Shown: positions 16,026-24,730, numbered from the stretch's first letter. The stretch is DNA of 64,000 bases from Acidobacteriaceae bacterium (GCA_025356095.1 JANXUR010000097.1:1-64000); one strand, 5' to 3'. Notes: generated by a model from the sequence alone, not told the origin. Numbers and translations are program-made.

Positions 16026-17066
16026 GTGCCCGCGCTGCCGGAAGCTGCGGCAACTTTGCCTATGCTGGAACAAGTCTTAAACGCGATCACCAGCCGCCAG
16101 CGCTTTTTGCTCACCTCGCACGCGCGGCCCGATGGCGATGCTATCGGATCCTTACTCGCCTTGCGCAGCCTGCTACTGCAACTGGGCAAGCAGGCGGAGA
16201 TCGTCATGTACGATCCGGTGCCACGGGTGTACCGCAACCTGCCGGGGGCGGGAGCCATTGTGCAAGTGCCGCAAGTGGCGGCACCCACGGCCGGCACCGC
16301 CGATACCACAGACTATGACGCAGCCGTTTTGCTGGAGTGCGACTCGACCCAACGCACCCATCTGGGCGGACTCGACCGCTACTTGCTCATCAACATTGAC
16401 CATCACCAAAGCGGCCGGGCCTTCGCGCAGGTGAACTGGATTGACCCGCACGCCTCTTCGACTGCGGAACTCATTTTCCGGCTGGTGCACGCTGCCGGCG
16501 CGAAGCTTACGCCAGAGATGGCAACCTGCCTGTACGCGGCGGTGTTGACGGATACGGGCTCGTTCACCTACATCGGCACCAGCGCCAACACTTTTTCTCT
16601 CGCCCGCGAGCTGACGCTCGCTGGCGCAGAGCCTGCGACCATTGCACGTGGAATCTATTTTTCGCACTCGGATGCCAAGATTCGCTTACTGGGGGCAGCT
16701 CTTTCTACCCTGCGCATTCAAGATGGCGTCGCCTGGATGCACGTGACGCACCAGCAGATGGAGCAGTTTGGCGCGCTGGAAGAGGATTGCGAAGGACTGG
16801 TAAACTATGCCTTGTCCATCGAAAAGGTGCAGGTGGCCGTGTTCTTCCGGGAGATTGGCGGAAATCGCTTCCGGGTGAGTTTGCGCAGCAAGGGCAACTT
16901 GAATGTGGCAGCCGTAGCAGGCCGCTTTGGCGGCGGTGGTCACGAGTGCGCAAGTGGATGCTCGGTGAACGGCAACATTGAAACAGCAGCAGCGCAGGTG
17001 TTGCAGCAGCTTAGGCAGCAACTGGCGGCGCAACACCCGAAGCAATACCCGACGCAATACCCCTAG
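16026..17066 (+). CDS. DHH/DHHA1 family phosphoesterase (NrnA-like nanoRNase/pAp phosphatase)
   Basis: This encodes 346 residues from a GTG start immediately after rbfA. The N-terminal half carries SHARPDGDAIGS (motif I, two metal-binding Asp) and NIDHHQSG near residue 125 (the DHH motif); the C-terminal DHHA1 domain carries GGGGHECASGC near residue 302. Relatives degrade short RNA oligonucleotides and dephosphorylate 3',5'-pAp or cleave cyclic dinucleotides. Location after rbfA is the common arrangement for nrnA. The last residues (HPKQYPTQYP) and the stop codon are encoded by a 12-bp tandem repeat. Confidence 0.88.
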   Translation: MPALPEAAATLPMLEQVLNAITSRQRFLLTSHARPDGDAIGSLLALRSLLLQLGKQAEIVMYDPVPRVYRNLPGAGAIVQVPQVAAPTAGTADTTDYDAAVLLECDSTQRTHLGGLDRYLLINIDHHQSGRAFAQVNWIDPHASSTAELIFRLVHAAGAKLTPEMATCLYAAVLTDTGSFTYIGTSANTFSLARELTLAGAEPATIARGIYFSHSDAKIRLLGAALSTLRIQDGVAWMHVTHQQMEQFGALEEDCEGLVNYALSIEKVQVAVFFREIGGNRFRVSLRSKGNLNVAAVAGRFGGGGHECASGCSVNGNIETAAAQVLQQLRQQLAAQHPKQYPTQYP

Positions 17067-17078
17067 CAACACTTCTAC
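17031..17078 (+). repeat. Four tandem 12-bp units spanning the nrnA-like stop codon
   Basis: Units caacacccgaag, caatacccgacg, caatacccctag and caacacttctac start at 17031, 17043, 17055 and 17067. The TAG stop (17064-17066) is the final triplet of the third unit. Confidence 0.85.
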
Positions 17079-17122
17079 AATACACATGCCCGCGCACTCA
17101 CCTCGCGGGGCGGAGAACTCTC

Positions 17123-18763
17123 TTGGCGCAAGCAAGTGTTTCAACCCGTCGTTGGCAAACATCCATCGCAGAATGGCTGGCGCTGGCTGGCTTTTGTTTT
17201 CTGTTCGGGTTTGCCGGGCTGGGCAATTTCGGGCTGGTAGGGCCAGATGAGCCGCGTTACGCGCAAGTGGCACGTGAGATGTTCGAGCACCAAGACTGGA
17301 TCACTCCTACCCTTGGTGGCCTGCCTTGGCTGGAAAAACCAGTACTGTACTACTGGGAGGCAATGACCTCCTATTCGCTCTTCGGCGTGAGTGACTGGGC
17401 CGCGCGGCTGCCCGGCGCGTTCTCCGCCACCCTGATGGTGTTGGGGATCTTTCTTTTCTTTCGGCGCTTTCGCCCTGGAGTGCAACTGGATGCCGCGCTC
17501 ATCGCGCTGGCGTCGGCCGCCGCGGTGGGCTTTGGCCGTGCCGCTGCCACGGACATGCCACTGGCCTCTTGCTTTGTGCTCGCCATGCTGGCTTGGTTTG
17601 CTTGGGTGGAAACCGACGAGCGTCGTTGGCTGCTTGGCTTCTACTTCTGGAGTGGAGCGGGTGTGCTGGCCAAGGGGCCGGTAGCTGTATTTTTCGCCGT
17701 GCTAATCATCGTCCTGTACGCACTCTGGTTGCGTGCGCCCGGCTTGCTTTGGCGGACGCTGTGGCTGCCCGGCATCGCGCTGTTTCTTTTGACGGCTGCG
17801 CCCTGGTATGTCGCCGTGCAACTGAAGAATCCCGAATTTTTCCGCGTCTTTTTTTTGGAACATAACCTCGCCCGCTTCAGCAGCAATCTCTACCGGCACC
17901 AGCAGCCATTCTGGTACTACATCCCAGTAGCGCTGGCGGGGTGGTTACCGTGGACGGCGCTGGTCGTCACCGCTCTTGTGGGGGCCGTTCGTGGCATGGC
18001 CGCGAAGGCAACTGCACCGGGCCAGCCATCTTCTGGCGACATGCTTGCCCCATTCTTGTTGATTTGGACGCTGGTGCCGAGCCTGTTCTTCTCGCTCTCG
18101 CAGTCCAAGTTGCCGGGCTATATTTTGCCAGCCCTGCCCGCTGGAGCCATGCTGCTGGCGAACTGGTTGTGGCGCATGCGGGAAGAAGGGCTCACCCTGC
18201 CGCGCTGGCTGTTGCTGCTGCATTCACTGGTTGCGGGAGCGCTGATTCTACCTGCCCTTTGGATTGAGCCGCTGTTGCTGCATCAACCCATTGCACCCGC
18301 GCTGCGCATGCAAGGCATTGGTATTGCGGCGGCGGTGGCTCTGCTGCTCTTCTTGATGCTGGCGCGGCGTGGTCTTGGTGCGCTACGCATCGCCACGATT
18401 CTGCCCGTAGCCTTCTTGATGTTGACCCTGCTGCGAACCGGCGCGCCACTGATTGACGCAACCGCCTCCGCTCGCGCGGTGGATGTGGCACTTCGCCAGG
18501 TGGATGGCAAGGGCTTGCCCCTGGCGGTGTTTGGTCCCTCGCGCCAAACGGAGTATGGCTTGCACTTTTATCGCAATCACCCGGTGGCAAGTTATGAACG
18601 CGGTGAGATTCCAGCAGGCGAGCACTTGCTGGTGACGCGCGAAAAATCCGCAGCAGATCTGCAAGCGATTTTGGCGGGACGGCGCGCCGTCCCCGTCGGG
18701 GATCTACGACTTCAGAAGCTGGAGTTCTACTGGGTGCAGGCGGCAGGCCAGCCCGTCCACTAG
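17123..18763 (+). CDS. GT39/ArnT-like membrane glycosyltransferase
   Basis: This encodes 546 residues with about 11-12 hydrophobic segments. The first extracytoplasmic loop contains GPDEPRYAQVAREM near residue 41; the Asp-Glu pair is the catalytic signature of PMT/ArnT-type transferases (GT39/GT83), which move sugars from undecaprenyl phosphate-linked donors to lipid A, proteins or other acceptors. LEKPVLYYW and ATDMPLASC segments are also family-like. The start is TTG with a CGGAG site upstream; GTG/ATG alternatives are not better. The acceptor is unknown; lipid A aminoarabinose transfer is not supported by any neighbouring arn gene. Confidence 0.85.
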   Translation: MAQASVSTRRWQTSIAEWLALAGFCFLFGFAGLGNFGLVGPDEPRYAQVAREMFEHQDWITPTLGGLPWLEKPVLYYWEAMTSYSLFGVSDWAARLPGAFSATLMVLGIFLFFRRFRPGVQLDAALIALASAAAVGFGRAAATDMPLASCFVLAMLAWFAWVETDERRWLLGFYFWSGAGVLAKGPVAVFFAVLIIVLYALWLRAPGLLWRTLWLPGIALFLLTAAPWYVAVQLKNPEFFRVFFLEHNLARFSSNLYRHQQPFWYYIPVALAGWLPWTALVVTALVGAVRGMAAKATAPGQPSSGDMLAPFLLIWTLVPSLFFSLSQSKLPGYILPALPAGAMLLANWLWRMREEGLTLPRWLLLLHSLVAGALILPALWIEPLLLHQPIAPALRMQGIGIAAAVALLLFLMLARRGLGALRIATILPVAFLMLTLLRTGAPLIDATASARAVDVALRQVDGKGLPLAVFGPSRQTEYGLHFYRNHPVASYERGEIPAGEHLLVTREKSAADLQAILAGRRAVPVGDLRLQKLEFYWVQAAGQPVH

Positions 18764-18912
18764 CCTTGCAAGTGCCGACCCGCATGTTGCCGCGCTGTGT
18801 ACTCCCTCTTTCGCTTGGGGGTAACGAAGTTCTAAACTCCCTAAAGGGCTTGCAGCAGCGGCCTCATGCGATGCTCTGCGCGGCGTGGTGCGCGTCTGGG
18901 GAAATCACTTTC

Positions 18913-19863
18913 GTGGAAATCATAGAACTTCGGCACTTCAGCTCCGGCGACCTGCGCCCGCTACTCCACGCGGAGTGCGAGATATGGCAATCGCAGCTTG
19001 ACTGGGACTACTCCGGTTCCGCGGAGATGGTGCTGCGCTATGTGGATTCCAAAATCCTGCCCGGTTTTGCCGCACTCGACCGCGGCCGTGTGCTTGGTTA
19101 CGCCTTCTATGTGTTGGAAGGCATCAAGGGCGTGGTGGGAGACGTGTTTGTGGACCGCGCTCACGGCAGCGAGACGGCCAGCCGCATGGTGGAAGCCCGT
19201 CTGCTGCAGGATCTGATTGGCGCGATACAGGACTCCCCCGGCGTAGTCCGCGCTGAAGCCCAACTGTTGTTACTGCCCACTGGCATGGCGGCGGAGCCGT
19301 TTGGTGCGGCAAGGTTCGCGCGGCATCCCCGTTTATTCATGGCGCGATCCCTAGAGTCGCAAGCCACCGCCGCTCCACATCCCGGCACCATTCCATTTGG
19401 AATTCGCACCTGGGAGGACGGAGATTTTCAACAGGTTGCTGGACTCATCAGCGCTGCATATCTGCATCATGTGGATGCAGAGATCAACGACCAGTATCAG
19501 TCCACAAGCGGTTCGCTCCGCTTTCTGAATAACATCGTTCGCTTTCCGGGATGTGGGACGTTCGACCAGCAGTCTTCATTGCTGGCACACGATCTCCGCA
19601 CAAATCAGATTGCCGGTGTGGTTCTGTGCTCCACCATTCGTGCGGATGTGGGTCACGTCACGCAGATTTGCGTGGATCCACGGTATCGCAGCAAAGGGTT
19701 GGGCGAGTTGCTTATGGAGTCGGCCGCAGCACGGCTGCGGCATCGCAACTTCCGCTCGCTTTCACTCACCGTGACGCAGGCCAACCACGGTGCCATTGGA
19801 CTCTATGAGAAGCTGGGCTTCAGCGCCCAGCACATCTTCGACGCATTTGTTTGGAACGGCTAG
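18913..19863 (+). CDS. Tandem GNAT-type acetyltransferase
   Basis: This encodes about 316 residues from the GTG at 18913, preceded by GGGGA; the frame extends to an ATG at 18766, but the extra 49 residues look untranslated. The C-terminal half (about residues 170-316) is a full GNAT domain, with VTQICVDPRYRSKGLGELLMES as the acetyl-CoA-binding loop (R/Q-x-x-G-x-G/A) and ANHGAIGLYEKLGF as the C-terminal motif. The N-terminal half (VVGDVFVDRAHGSETASRMVEARLL) looks like a diverged GNAT copy without a proper pyrophosphate loop. The substrate is unknown. Confidence 0.8.
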   Translation: MEIIELRHFSSGDLRPLLHAECEIWQSQLDWDYSGSAEMVLRYVDSKILPGFAALDRGRVLGYAFYVLEGIKGVVGDVFVDRAHGSETASRMVEARLLQDLIGAIQDSPGVVRAEAQLLLLPTGMAAEPFGAARFARHPRLFMARSLESQATAAPHPGTIPFGIRTWEDGDFQQVAGLISAAYLHHVDAEINDQYQSTSGSLRFLNNIVRFPGCGTFDQQSSLLAHDLRTNQIAGVVLCSTIRADVGHVTQICVDPRYRSKGLGELLMESAAARLRHRNFRSLSLTVTQANHGAIGLYEKLGFSAQHIFDAFVWNG

Positions 19864-19922
19864 CTGGGCTCCGTGGGGCCGGGCGTGGTTACAGCACAGC
19901 CCGCAGCCTTGGGTTCCGCAAC

Positions 19923-20108
19923 CTAGCGATGCAGCAGGGGCAGCAAATACATCACCCAGCCCGCAACAATCAGGCCGCCGACGAATACGCCAAAGCTCTG
20001 GAGGCCGTATCGCAGCATGGCCCGTGGATGGTCTTTTTGCGTGATGCCAAAGACAATCGAAGCAAATAAAGCATAGAGGACGGCGGCGCTAAAGTGAGAT
20101 AGGTTCAT
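19923..20108 (-). CDS. Small two-helix membrane protein
   Basis: This encodes 61 residues with two hydrophobic helices (about 8-24 and 38-57) around a short charged loop (QKDHPRAMLRYG). Its ATG overlaps the stop of the upstream DUF6677-like gene by 4 bp (ATGA), which indicates translational coupling. No function is known; the coupling suggests the two membrane proteins act together. Confidence 0.72.
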   Translation of the reverse strand: MNLSHFSAAVLYALFASIVFGITQKDHPRAMLRYGLQSFGVFVGGLIVAGWVMYLLPLLHR

Positions 20109-20515
20109 GGCTTTTTCCCGATCGCGATGTGGTAGGCATCGGCCACGCATATAAAATTCAGCAACCCCGCACTCACCAGAAACACGGTGCCGTAGGCCGC
20201 TGTGGCACGCTGCATCACGCCCGAGCCAAGGTCCAGCGCACGGCTGATGATGTACAAAGCACCCGCGCCGACTTGTCCCACGAAGCTCAATATCTCCAGA
20301 ACGTCGCCACCATTGGGTGCGTACACGTGGCCATCCATCTGTAGGCCGAGCCAGTACATCATCATCACAGACACCATGATGAGCCCGCCGCGGCCCCATT
20401 TCTTCTGCATCAAGTGGCCCGCTCCGGGTATAAACCAACCCACGGCCGGCACCAGCACCGACAGGGGAGAAACCTCGCTCGCTTTTACTGCGGTGTCACC
20501 TTTTGAGTTTGCCAT
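20105..20515 (-). CDS. DUF6677-like membrane protein
   Basis: This encodes 136 residues. I chose ATG 20515 because an AAGGA site lies 4 nt upstream and the longer frame would translate repeat-derived RARQYLARRYRAGQDF. The protein has a conserved PAVGWFIPGAGHLMQKKWGRGG turn between helices 1 and 2, a QMDGHVYAPNGGDVL loop, and a C-terminal GLLNFICVADAYHIAIG helix. This pattern is shared with uncharacterised acidobacterial proteins annotated as DUF6677. It is coupled to the 61-residue gene downstream. Confidence 0.75.
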   Translation of the reverse strand: MANSKGDTAVKASEVSPLSVLVPAVGWFIPGAGHLMQKKWGRGGLIMVSVMMMYWLGLQMDGHVYAPNGGDVLEILSFVGQVGAGALYIISRALDLGSGVMQRATAAYGTVFLVSAGLLNFICVADAYHIAIGKKP

Positions 20516-20555
20516 TCGTTCCTTCGCTACGAAGTCTTGCCCTGCCCGGTACCGT

Positions 20556-20600
20556 CTTGCTAGATATTGTCTTGCTCGATCTAGCCTTGCTAGATATGCA
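20556..20600 (-). repeat. Three tandem 15-bp units spanning the M24 peptidase stop codon
   Basis: On the plus strand the units cttgctagatattgt, cttgctcgatctagc and cttgctagatatgca start at 20556, 20571 and 20586. The minus-strand TAG stop of the M24 peptidase (20590-20592) lies in the last unit, and the same ATCTAG recurs in the first. Confidence 0.8.
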
Positions 20601-21753
20601 CGATTTCGTGCTGAATGCACCCGGTGACTTCCGCGCTACCACTCCGGATGAGCATATTCACTTCCGCGCGGACGCCAAAATCCTTCAAGTAAATTCCGGG
20701 CTCAATCGAGAAGCACGAGTTGGGCAACAAACGCCGCTCGTCGTGAATCTCCAAATTGTCCATGTTCGCGCCGTTGGCGTGTACGTCAGTGCCAATCGAG
20801 TGCCCGGTACGGTGGGTAAAGTATTCACCATAACCTGCTGCTTCAATGTGCTTACGAGCAACGTCGTCCACCTGCCAACCGCGCACATCCGCGCTCGCGG
20901 CAATATTCGCTTTTACAAACTCAATCGCCTTGTCGCGCGCTTCGGTCACGATGCCAAACACCTTGCGCTGCTCATCGCTCGGCGTGCCAATACAGCCTGT
21001 CCAGCAAATATCGTAAAAGCAAGCGCCGGGCGTGTTCTGCTTGCTCCACAGGTCAATCAGCACCCAGTCGCCGAGTTGAATGGGCGAGTGCAGTTCCTTG
21101 GTCGGTTCGTAGTGGGGGTCGCCGGAGTGGCCATTCACTGCCACATCAGGGCCATCTCCACTGACCAAGCCTTCGCGCGCAAATGCTTCTTGAATCCACA
21201 TCTGCATTTCGTACTCGTTGGTACCGCCGCTGCGGACGCGAGTGCCAATTTCCTGGAAGGCGGCCGCGAGAATGGAGTCAATGCGTTTACCCGCAGCGAG
21301 GTGGCTGGCAATCTGGTCTTCGTTCCAAGTGGCTTCAAACTGTGCCACCAAATCGGCGGAGGAGACGATGTGTTTGTCGAAGCTGCGGAGGAGTTCGACA
21401 GTGCCTGCATCCACCATGCCCACATACAGGATGCGATTATTGGGCGAATACTGCATGGCGATGTTGGTGCAGCCTGCAGTGAGCTTTTGCAACTCTTCGT
21501 CAAGCTCCTGCCAGCCGGAATAGAAGCGCTTGCTGCCGGGCAGGGCGTCGAGCCGGAAGGCCTCGATGCGATGGACGAGCTTTCTAGGCTCGCCGTTAGC
21601 CGGAATCAAGTAAAACCAGCGGCGCGAGACCATGCTGTCTTCCGGCAGGCCCAGCACGCGGTAGGCGATGGCATCGCGATGATGGTGATCATAGAAAAGC
21701 CAGGCGTCGAGCTGGTGCTCGCGCAATGCGGATTGTATGGCAGAGATATCCAT
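20590..21753 (-). CDS. M24 family metallopeptidase (Xaa-Pro aminopeptidase-like)
   Basis: This encodes 387 residues with a creatinase-like N-terminal domain (1-150) and a pita-bread catalytic domain. All five dinuclear metal ligands can be found: Asp in WVLIDLWSK, Asp in FYDICWTG, His in HRTGHSIGTDVH, Glu in CFSIEPGIY and Glu in VRAEVNMLI. The family removes N-terminal residues preceding proline or cleaves related imido bonds. No signal peptide is present, so it is cytoplasmic. ATG 21753 was chosen over a TTG two codons upstream. Confidence 0.9.
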   Translation of the reverse strand: MDISAIQSALREHQLDAWLFYDHHHRDAIAYRVLGLPEDSMVSRRWFYLIPANGEPRKLVHRIEAFRLDALPGSKRFYSGWQELDEELQKLTAGCTNIAMQYSPNNRILYVGMVDAGTVELLRSFDKHIVSSADLVAQFEATWNEDQIASHLAAGKRIDSILAAAFQEIGTRVRSGGTNEYEMQMWIQEAFAREGLVSGDGPDVAVNGHSGDPHYEPTKELHSPIQLGDWVLIDLWSKQNTPGACFYDICWTGCIGTPSDEQRKVFGIVTEARDKAIEFVKANIAASADVRGWQVDDVARKHIEAAGYGEYFTHRTGHSIGTDVHANGANMDNLEIHDERRLLPNSCFSIEPGIYLKDFGVRAEVNMLIRSGSAEVTGCIQHEIVHI

Positions 21754-21799
21754 AAGCAATGCCTATTCTAAACAAGTGGAGCAGGTTGAGCGAATGGAG

Positions 21800-23062
21800 C
21801 TAGGCCGCAGCGGTGCGCGCGGTCTTGTTATAAACCCACAGCAATGCAGCGGTCGCAACCCCGACCGCACTCAAGGACCACCAGATATATTCCGGCTGGT
21901 GGGTAACTTCGCCAAAGTGATGGAGGAGCGAACCGCCAAACCAGCCTCCGATCAGGGAGCCAATGCCGATGGGCAAGAAAGCAAACCCCATGTAGGTGCC
22001 TTCCTGCCCAGCGGGCGCGAGCCGCGAAATGTATTCGTAATAACGGGGGGAGAGAATAATCTCACCCAGAGACACCACTACCAGCGTGGCAATGGCCATG
22101 GACACCGAGGGATGCAGGATGAGCAGCATCCATGCAAGTCCAGAAATCAGGGTGCCCAGAATGATGGCAGTGAGGGGGGGAATTTTTTCCGTCAGAAAGC
22201 TTATAACCACGGTGAGGCAAATGACGGTAATGGGTCCCCAGATGAGGATGAGCTCGGTGTCGGCTTGGGGGTCAATGTAGTCGTGGATGTACACGGGCAG
22301 AATGAGGAACTCCTGCCAGAAAACGACCCAGTAGCCGGAGAAGATGAGGAGAAAGAGCATGAAGCGTGGATTGGATAAGACGGTGCCGAAGTTGCGCACG
22401 GCTTGGGCGAAGCTGGGAGTAGGCTCGTCGCTGGCGCGGGTGGGTTCTTTGAACAGCAGGACCACGGCAAAGAACATCACGAAGACGCTGAGGGCGGCGA
22501 CGCGGAAGACATCTTCGACGGGCAAATGGTGGTGTACCCAGGAGGCGACATAGGGCCCGGCAGCGCTGCCGATATTGACCAGAGTGTAGTAGATGGAAAA
22601 GCCCAGAGAGCGAACATTCTCTTTCGAGGCGCGGGCCGTGGTGCCGACGACGCTGGGTTTGACGAGCGCAATGCCTAGCGCGGGCAGCATCAGCACCATG
22701 GTGACCAGGGCACCGAGCGGCATGTAGTTGCGAAGGGGAGCAAACCAGGGGGAGCCCAGTGAGCCCAGCAAAAAATACGAACCGCTCAAGATGAGGTAAG
22801 CGAGGCACAGCGACCTGCGAAAGCCGAGGCGGTCGGCGAGAGTCCCGCCGAAAGCGGCGAGAAACCAGACCAGCCCGCCGAAGAGTCCGGTTAAGCGGGT
22901 GGCGGATTCGACCTGAAAACTAAGGGTTTCGTGCAGATAGCGGGCGAGGGAGGCGAACGCGGCGTAATAGGACAGGCGCTCGAAGAGCTCGCTGATGTTG
23001 GCGACCCAGAAAGGGCGCTCAAAGCCGGTGCGAATTTCGTGGAAGCGTTCCGAGATCGTCAA
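21800..23062 (-). CDS. POT/PTR2-like MFS transporter
   Basis: This encodes 420 residues with about 12 hydrophobic segments. The first helix reads FWVANISELFERLSYYAAFASLARYL, very close to the ExxERFxYY proton-coupling motif of proton-dependent oligopeptide transporters. The helix 2-3 loop GGTLADRLGFRRSL is MFS-typical, and the family-like GYWVVFWQEF and LAPAGQEGTYMGFAFLP segments follow. I chose a TTG start at 23062 because a GGAG lies exactly 6 nt upstream; the TTG at 23068 has no spacing. Substrate is probably peptides, but this is inference. Confidence 0.82.
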   Translation of the reverse strand: MTISERFHEIRTGFERPFWVANISELFERLSYYAAFASLARYLHETLSFQVESATRLTGLFGGLVWFLAAFGGTLADRLGFRRSLCLAYLILSGSYFLLGSLGSPWFAPLRNYMPLGALVTMVLMLPALGIALVKPSVVGTTARASKENVRSLGFSIYYTLVNIGSAAGPYVASWVHHHLPVEDVFRVAALSVFVMFFAVVLLFKEPTRASDEPTPSFAQAVRNFGTVLSNPRFMLFLLIFSGYWVVFWQEFLILPVYIHDYIDPQADTELILIWGPITVICLTVVISFLTEKIPPLTAIILGTLISGLAWMLLILHPSVSMAIATLVVVSLGEIILSPRYYEYISRLAPAGQEGTYMGFAFLPIGIGSLIGGWFGGSLLHHFGEVTHQPEYIWWSLSAVGVATAALLWVYNKTARTAAA

Positions 23063-23116
23063 GGGCAACTCCGTAAAGAAACAGGTTCGGGCGGCGCTCG
23101 GGGAGGGCTGAAAATG

Positions 23117-23446
23117 CTAGCTCAGTCCCAGGCGCAGGCGCACTTGCTGGGCAGAAATCCCGTCCACACAAATGCGTTTATTGCCACTACTTTCACCGGC
23201 CACAATAGTAACGGAGGAACGGGTCACCGCCAACTGCCGAGCGAAAAAAGCGATACACGCGTCATTGGCTTTGCCTTCCACCGGGGGTGCCGTGAGGGCA
23301 AGCTTCAGGGCGTCGCCGAGGGTGCCGGTGATGGCATTGCGGGAAGCACGCGGGGCCACTTTGATGGCGAAGGTGACCGTGCCGTTTTTTTCATCGAGCG
23401 GAATCACGGTGCGGCCCCCGAGTGTGCGTGGTTCAAGGTTGTTCAA
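23117..23446 (-). CDS. DUF167 (YggU) family protein
   Basis: This encodes up to 109 residues. FAIKVAPRASRNAITG, LKLALTAPPVEGKANDACIAFFARQLAV and VAGESSGNKRICVDG are the three conserved blocks of the family, whose role is unknown. The TTG start at 23446 lies within the 10-bp repeat shared with the upstream stop; a GTG about 12 codons downstream (VIPLDEKNG) is a plausible alternative. The gene is part of a minus-strand cluster with yggS, a common association. Confidence 0.87.
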   Translation of the reverse strand: MNNLEPRTLGGRTVIPLDEKNGTVTFAIKVAPRASRNAITGTLGDALKLALTAPPVEGKANDACIAFFARQLAVTRSSVTIVAGESSGNKRICVDGISAQQVRLRLGLS

Positions 23447-23460
23447 AGTTGTTCAAGGTT
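23431..23460 (-). repeat. Three tandem 10-bp units at a stop/start junction
   Basis: gttcaaggtt, gttcaaagtt and gttcaaggtt start at 23431, 23441 and 23451. The minus-strand TGA stop of the 107-residue gene (23453-23455) lies in the third unit, and the TTG start of the DUF167 gene (23444-23446) lies in the second. Confidence 0.85.
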
Positions 23461-23776
23461 TCGCGGCAAAAGTCTGCTTGGTGGAAAAGTGCACCAACAG
23501 AGCCACCAGCAGCGTGCCTGCCAACACCTGCGGGGCTTTAATCAGAGGCACCTCCATGTGCAATGTGATGGCAATGAAGAGTGCCAGGGTGAGCAGGTTG
23601 GCGAGCAGGCAGGCCCGGTTCAGGGGGCGCACCCGGTTGCCATAGTGCGAGCGCAGCAGGTTGAGCATAGCCAGAAATATCATTGCCAGGCCGCCGCCGA
23701 GAAACCATAAGAGGTCCATGGTGATCGGTTTGGTCAAACCCAAGACGCAGTGGGTGATACCGAAGGCGAGAAACAA
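23453..23776 (-). CDS. Small three- or four-helix membrane protein
   Basis: This encodes about 107 residues dominated by hydrophobic segments (FLAFGITHCVLG, DLLWFLGGGLAMIFLAMLNLL, ACLLANLLTLALFIAITLHM, VLAGTLLVALLVHF). I do not recognise the family. The TTG start is uncertain: the frame is open upstream into the 3' end of yggS and reads naturally from about 23800 (NILDRVVGW), so the true start could overlap yggS. It sits between yggS and DUF167, so it probably belongs to the same transcript. Confidence 0.6.
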   Translation of the reverse strand: MFLAFGITHCVLGLTKPITMDLLWFLGGGLAMIFLAMLNLLRSHYGNRVRPLNRACLLANLLTLALFIAITLHMEVPLIKAPQVLAGTLLVALLVHFSTKQTFAAKP

Positions 23777-23802
23777 CCAGCCGACGACGCGATCGAGAAT
23801 GT

Positions 23803-24588
23803 TTAAGGTGTGTTCTCCGTGGATGCCCCGCCTTGGGCGGGAGCGAGTTTGCGTTTGCCGAAGATGGCTGTTCCGACGCGGACGCAGGTTGAGCCTTCTG
23901 CAATGGCGACTTCCATGTCACCAGACATGCCCATGGACAACACGTACATGCTGATGCCGGGCAGATGGCGCGCGGCAATTGTATCGAGCAAAGTGCGAGC
24001 CCGGCGAAAATAAGGTCGCGAAGCCTCTGGATCGTCATCCCATGGCGGAATGGTCATAAGTCCGCAAATGTGAAGGTGGGTCAGGGCAGGAGCGGCGAGG
24101 AGCAGCGCTTCCAGCTCTGGCGAATCCGGCGCAAGGCCGCTCTTGGCCGCTTCGCCTCCCACGTTGACCTCAATCAGCACCGGGAGCGGTAGCTTGGATG
24201 GACTCGATGGGTCGGCCAAAGTCGCTGCGGCCGCATCGAGCCGCTTCGCCAGCTTTAGTGAATCCACTGAGTCAACGCCATCCAGCAGTTCTACCGCCTT
24301 GCCCGCCTTGTTGCTTTGCAGGTGGCCAATCATGTGGATCGCCGCATCCGGCCCGACCAGTGCCGCGCTGCCCATGCTCTCTGACTTTTCGTCAAACTCC
24401 TGAACGTAGTTCTCTCCGAACAGGCAAATGCCCGCAGCATAGGCCTCGCGAATCGCTTGGGCAGGGAAGGTCTTGGTGACGGCCATCAGAGTGATGTCTA
24501 GGGGCGACCGCGCGGCGGCGTGCGCCGCAGTGGCGATGCGTTCGCGCACCCGCGCAATATTTGCTGCGATCGAGGAAAGAGGAGTCAC
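23803..24588 (-). CDS. yggS: YggS family pyridoxal phosphate homeostasis protein
   Basis: This encodes 261 residues from the GTG at 24588; the frame runs further upstream, but the added residues do not fit the family. The fold-type III barrel begins SSIAANIARVRERI. MAVTKTFPAQAIREAYAAG contains the PLP-binding Lys. FGENYVQEF, HMIGHLQSNKAGKAV, LIEVNVGGEAAKSGL, GLMTIPPW, LSMGMSGDMEVAIAEGSTCVRVGTAIFG are all classic YggS/PLPBP blocks. The protein binds PLP without catalysis and buffers vitamin B6. The family average is near 230 residues; small insertions (ATLADPSSPSKLP) account for the extra. Confidence 0.94.
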   Translation of the reverse strand: MTPLSSIAANIARVRERIATAAHAAARSPLDITLMAVTKTFPAQAIREAYAAGICLFGENYVQEFDEKSESMGSAALVGPDAAIHMIGHLQSNKAGKAVELLDGVDSVDSLKLAKRLDAAAATLADPSSPSKLPLPVLIEVNVGGEAAKSGLAPDSPELEALLLAAPALTHLHICGLMTIPPWDDDPEASRPYFRRARTLLDTIAARHLPGISMYVLSMGMSGDMEVAIAEGSTCVRVGTAIFGKRKLAPAQGGASTENTP

Positions 24589-24690
24589 ACCGCGATTAAA
24601 ACACAAACAAGCCCAAGGCCAAGGTGAGGTGGTTAGCTCAGTTGGCGCGGATGCGGTGGGAGTGGCGAGCGGGGGGGGGCCGGTGCGGCC

Positions 24691-24730
24691 AAAAAGCCGG
24701 GGGAATGCGGTATCGTCGCATTCCCCCGGC
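24691..24730 (-). terminator. Strong intrinsic terminator of the OPT transporter gene
   Basis: A perfect 14-bp stem (24696-24709 with 24717-24730, 7-nt loop) is followed on the minus strand by TTTTT (24691-24695). It begins 24 bp after the OPT stop codon. Confidence 0.9.

Noticed and set aside
24631-24645. tRNA-like A-box sequence (ggttagctcagttgg)
   Set aside because: It matches a tRNA D-arm, but no T-arm (GGTTCGA-type) or acceptor pairing occurs within 80 nt on either side. It may be a tRNA fragment, but no gene can be supported.
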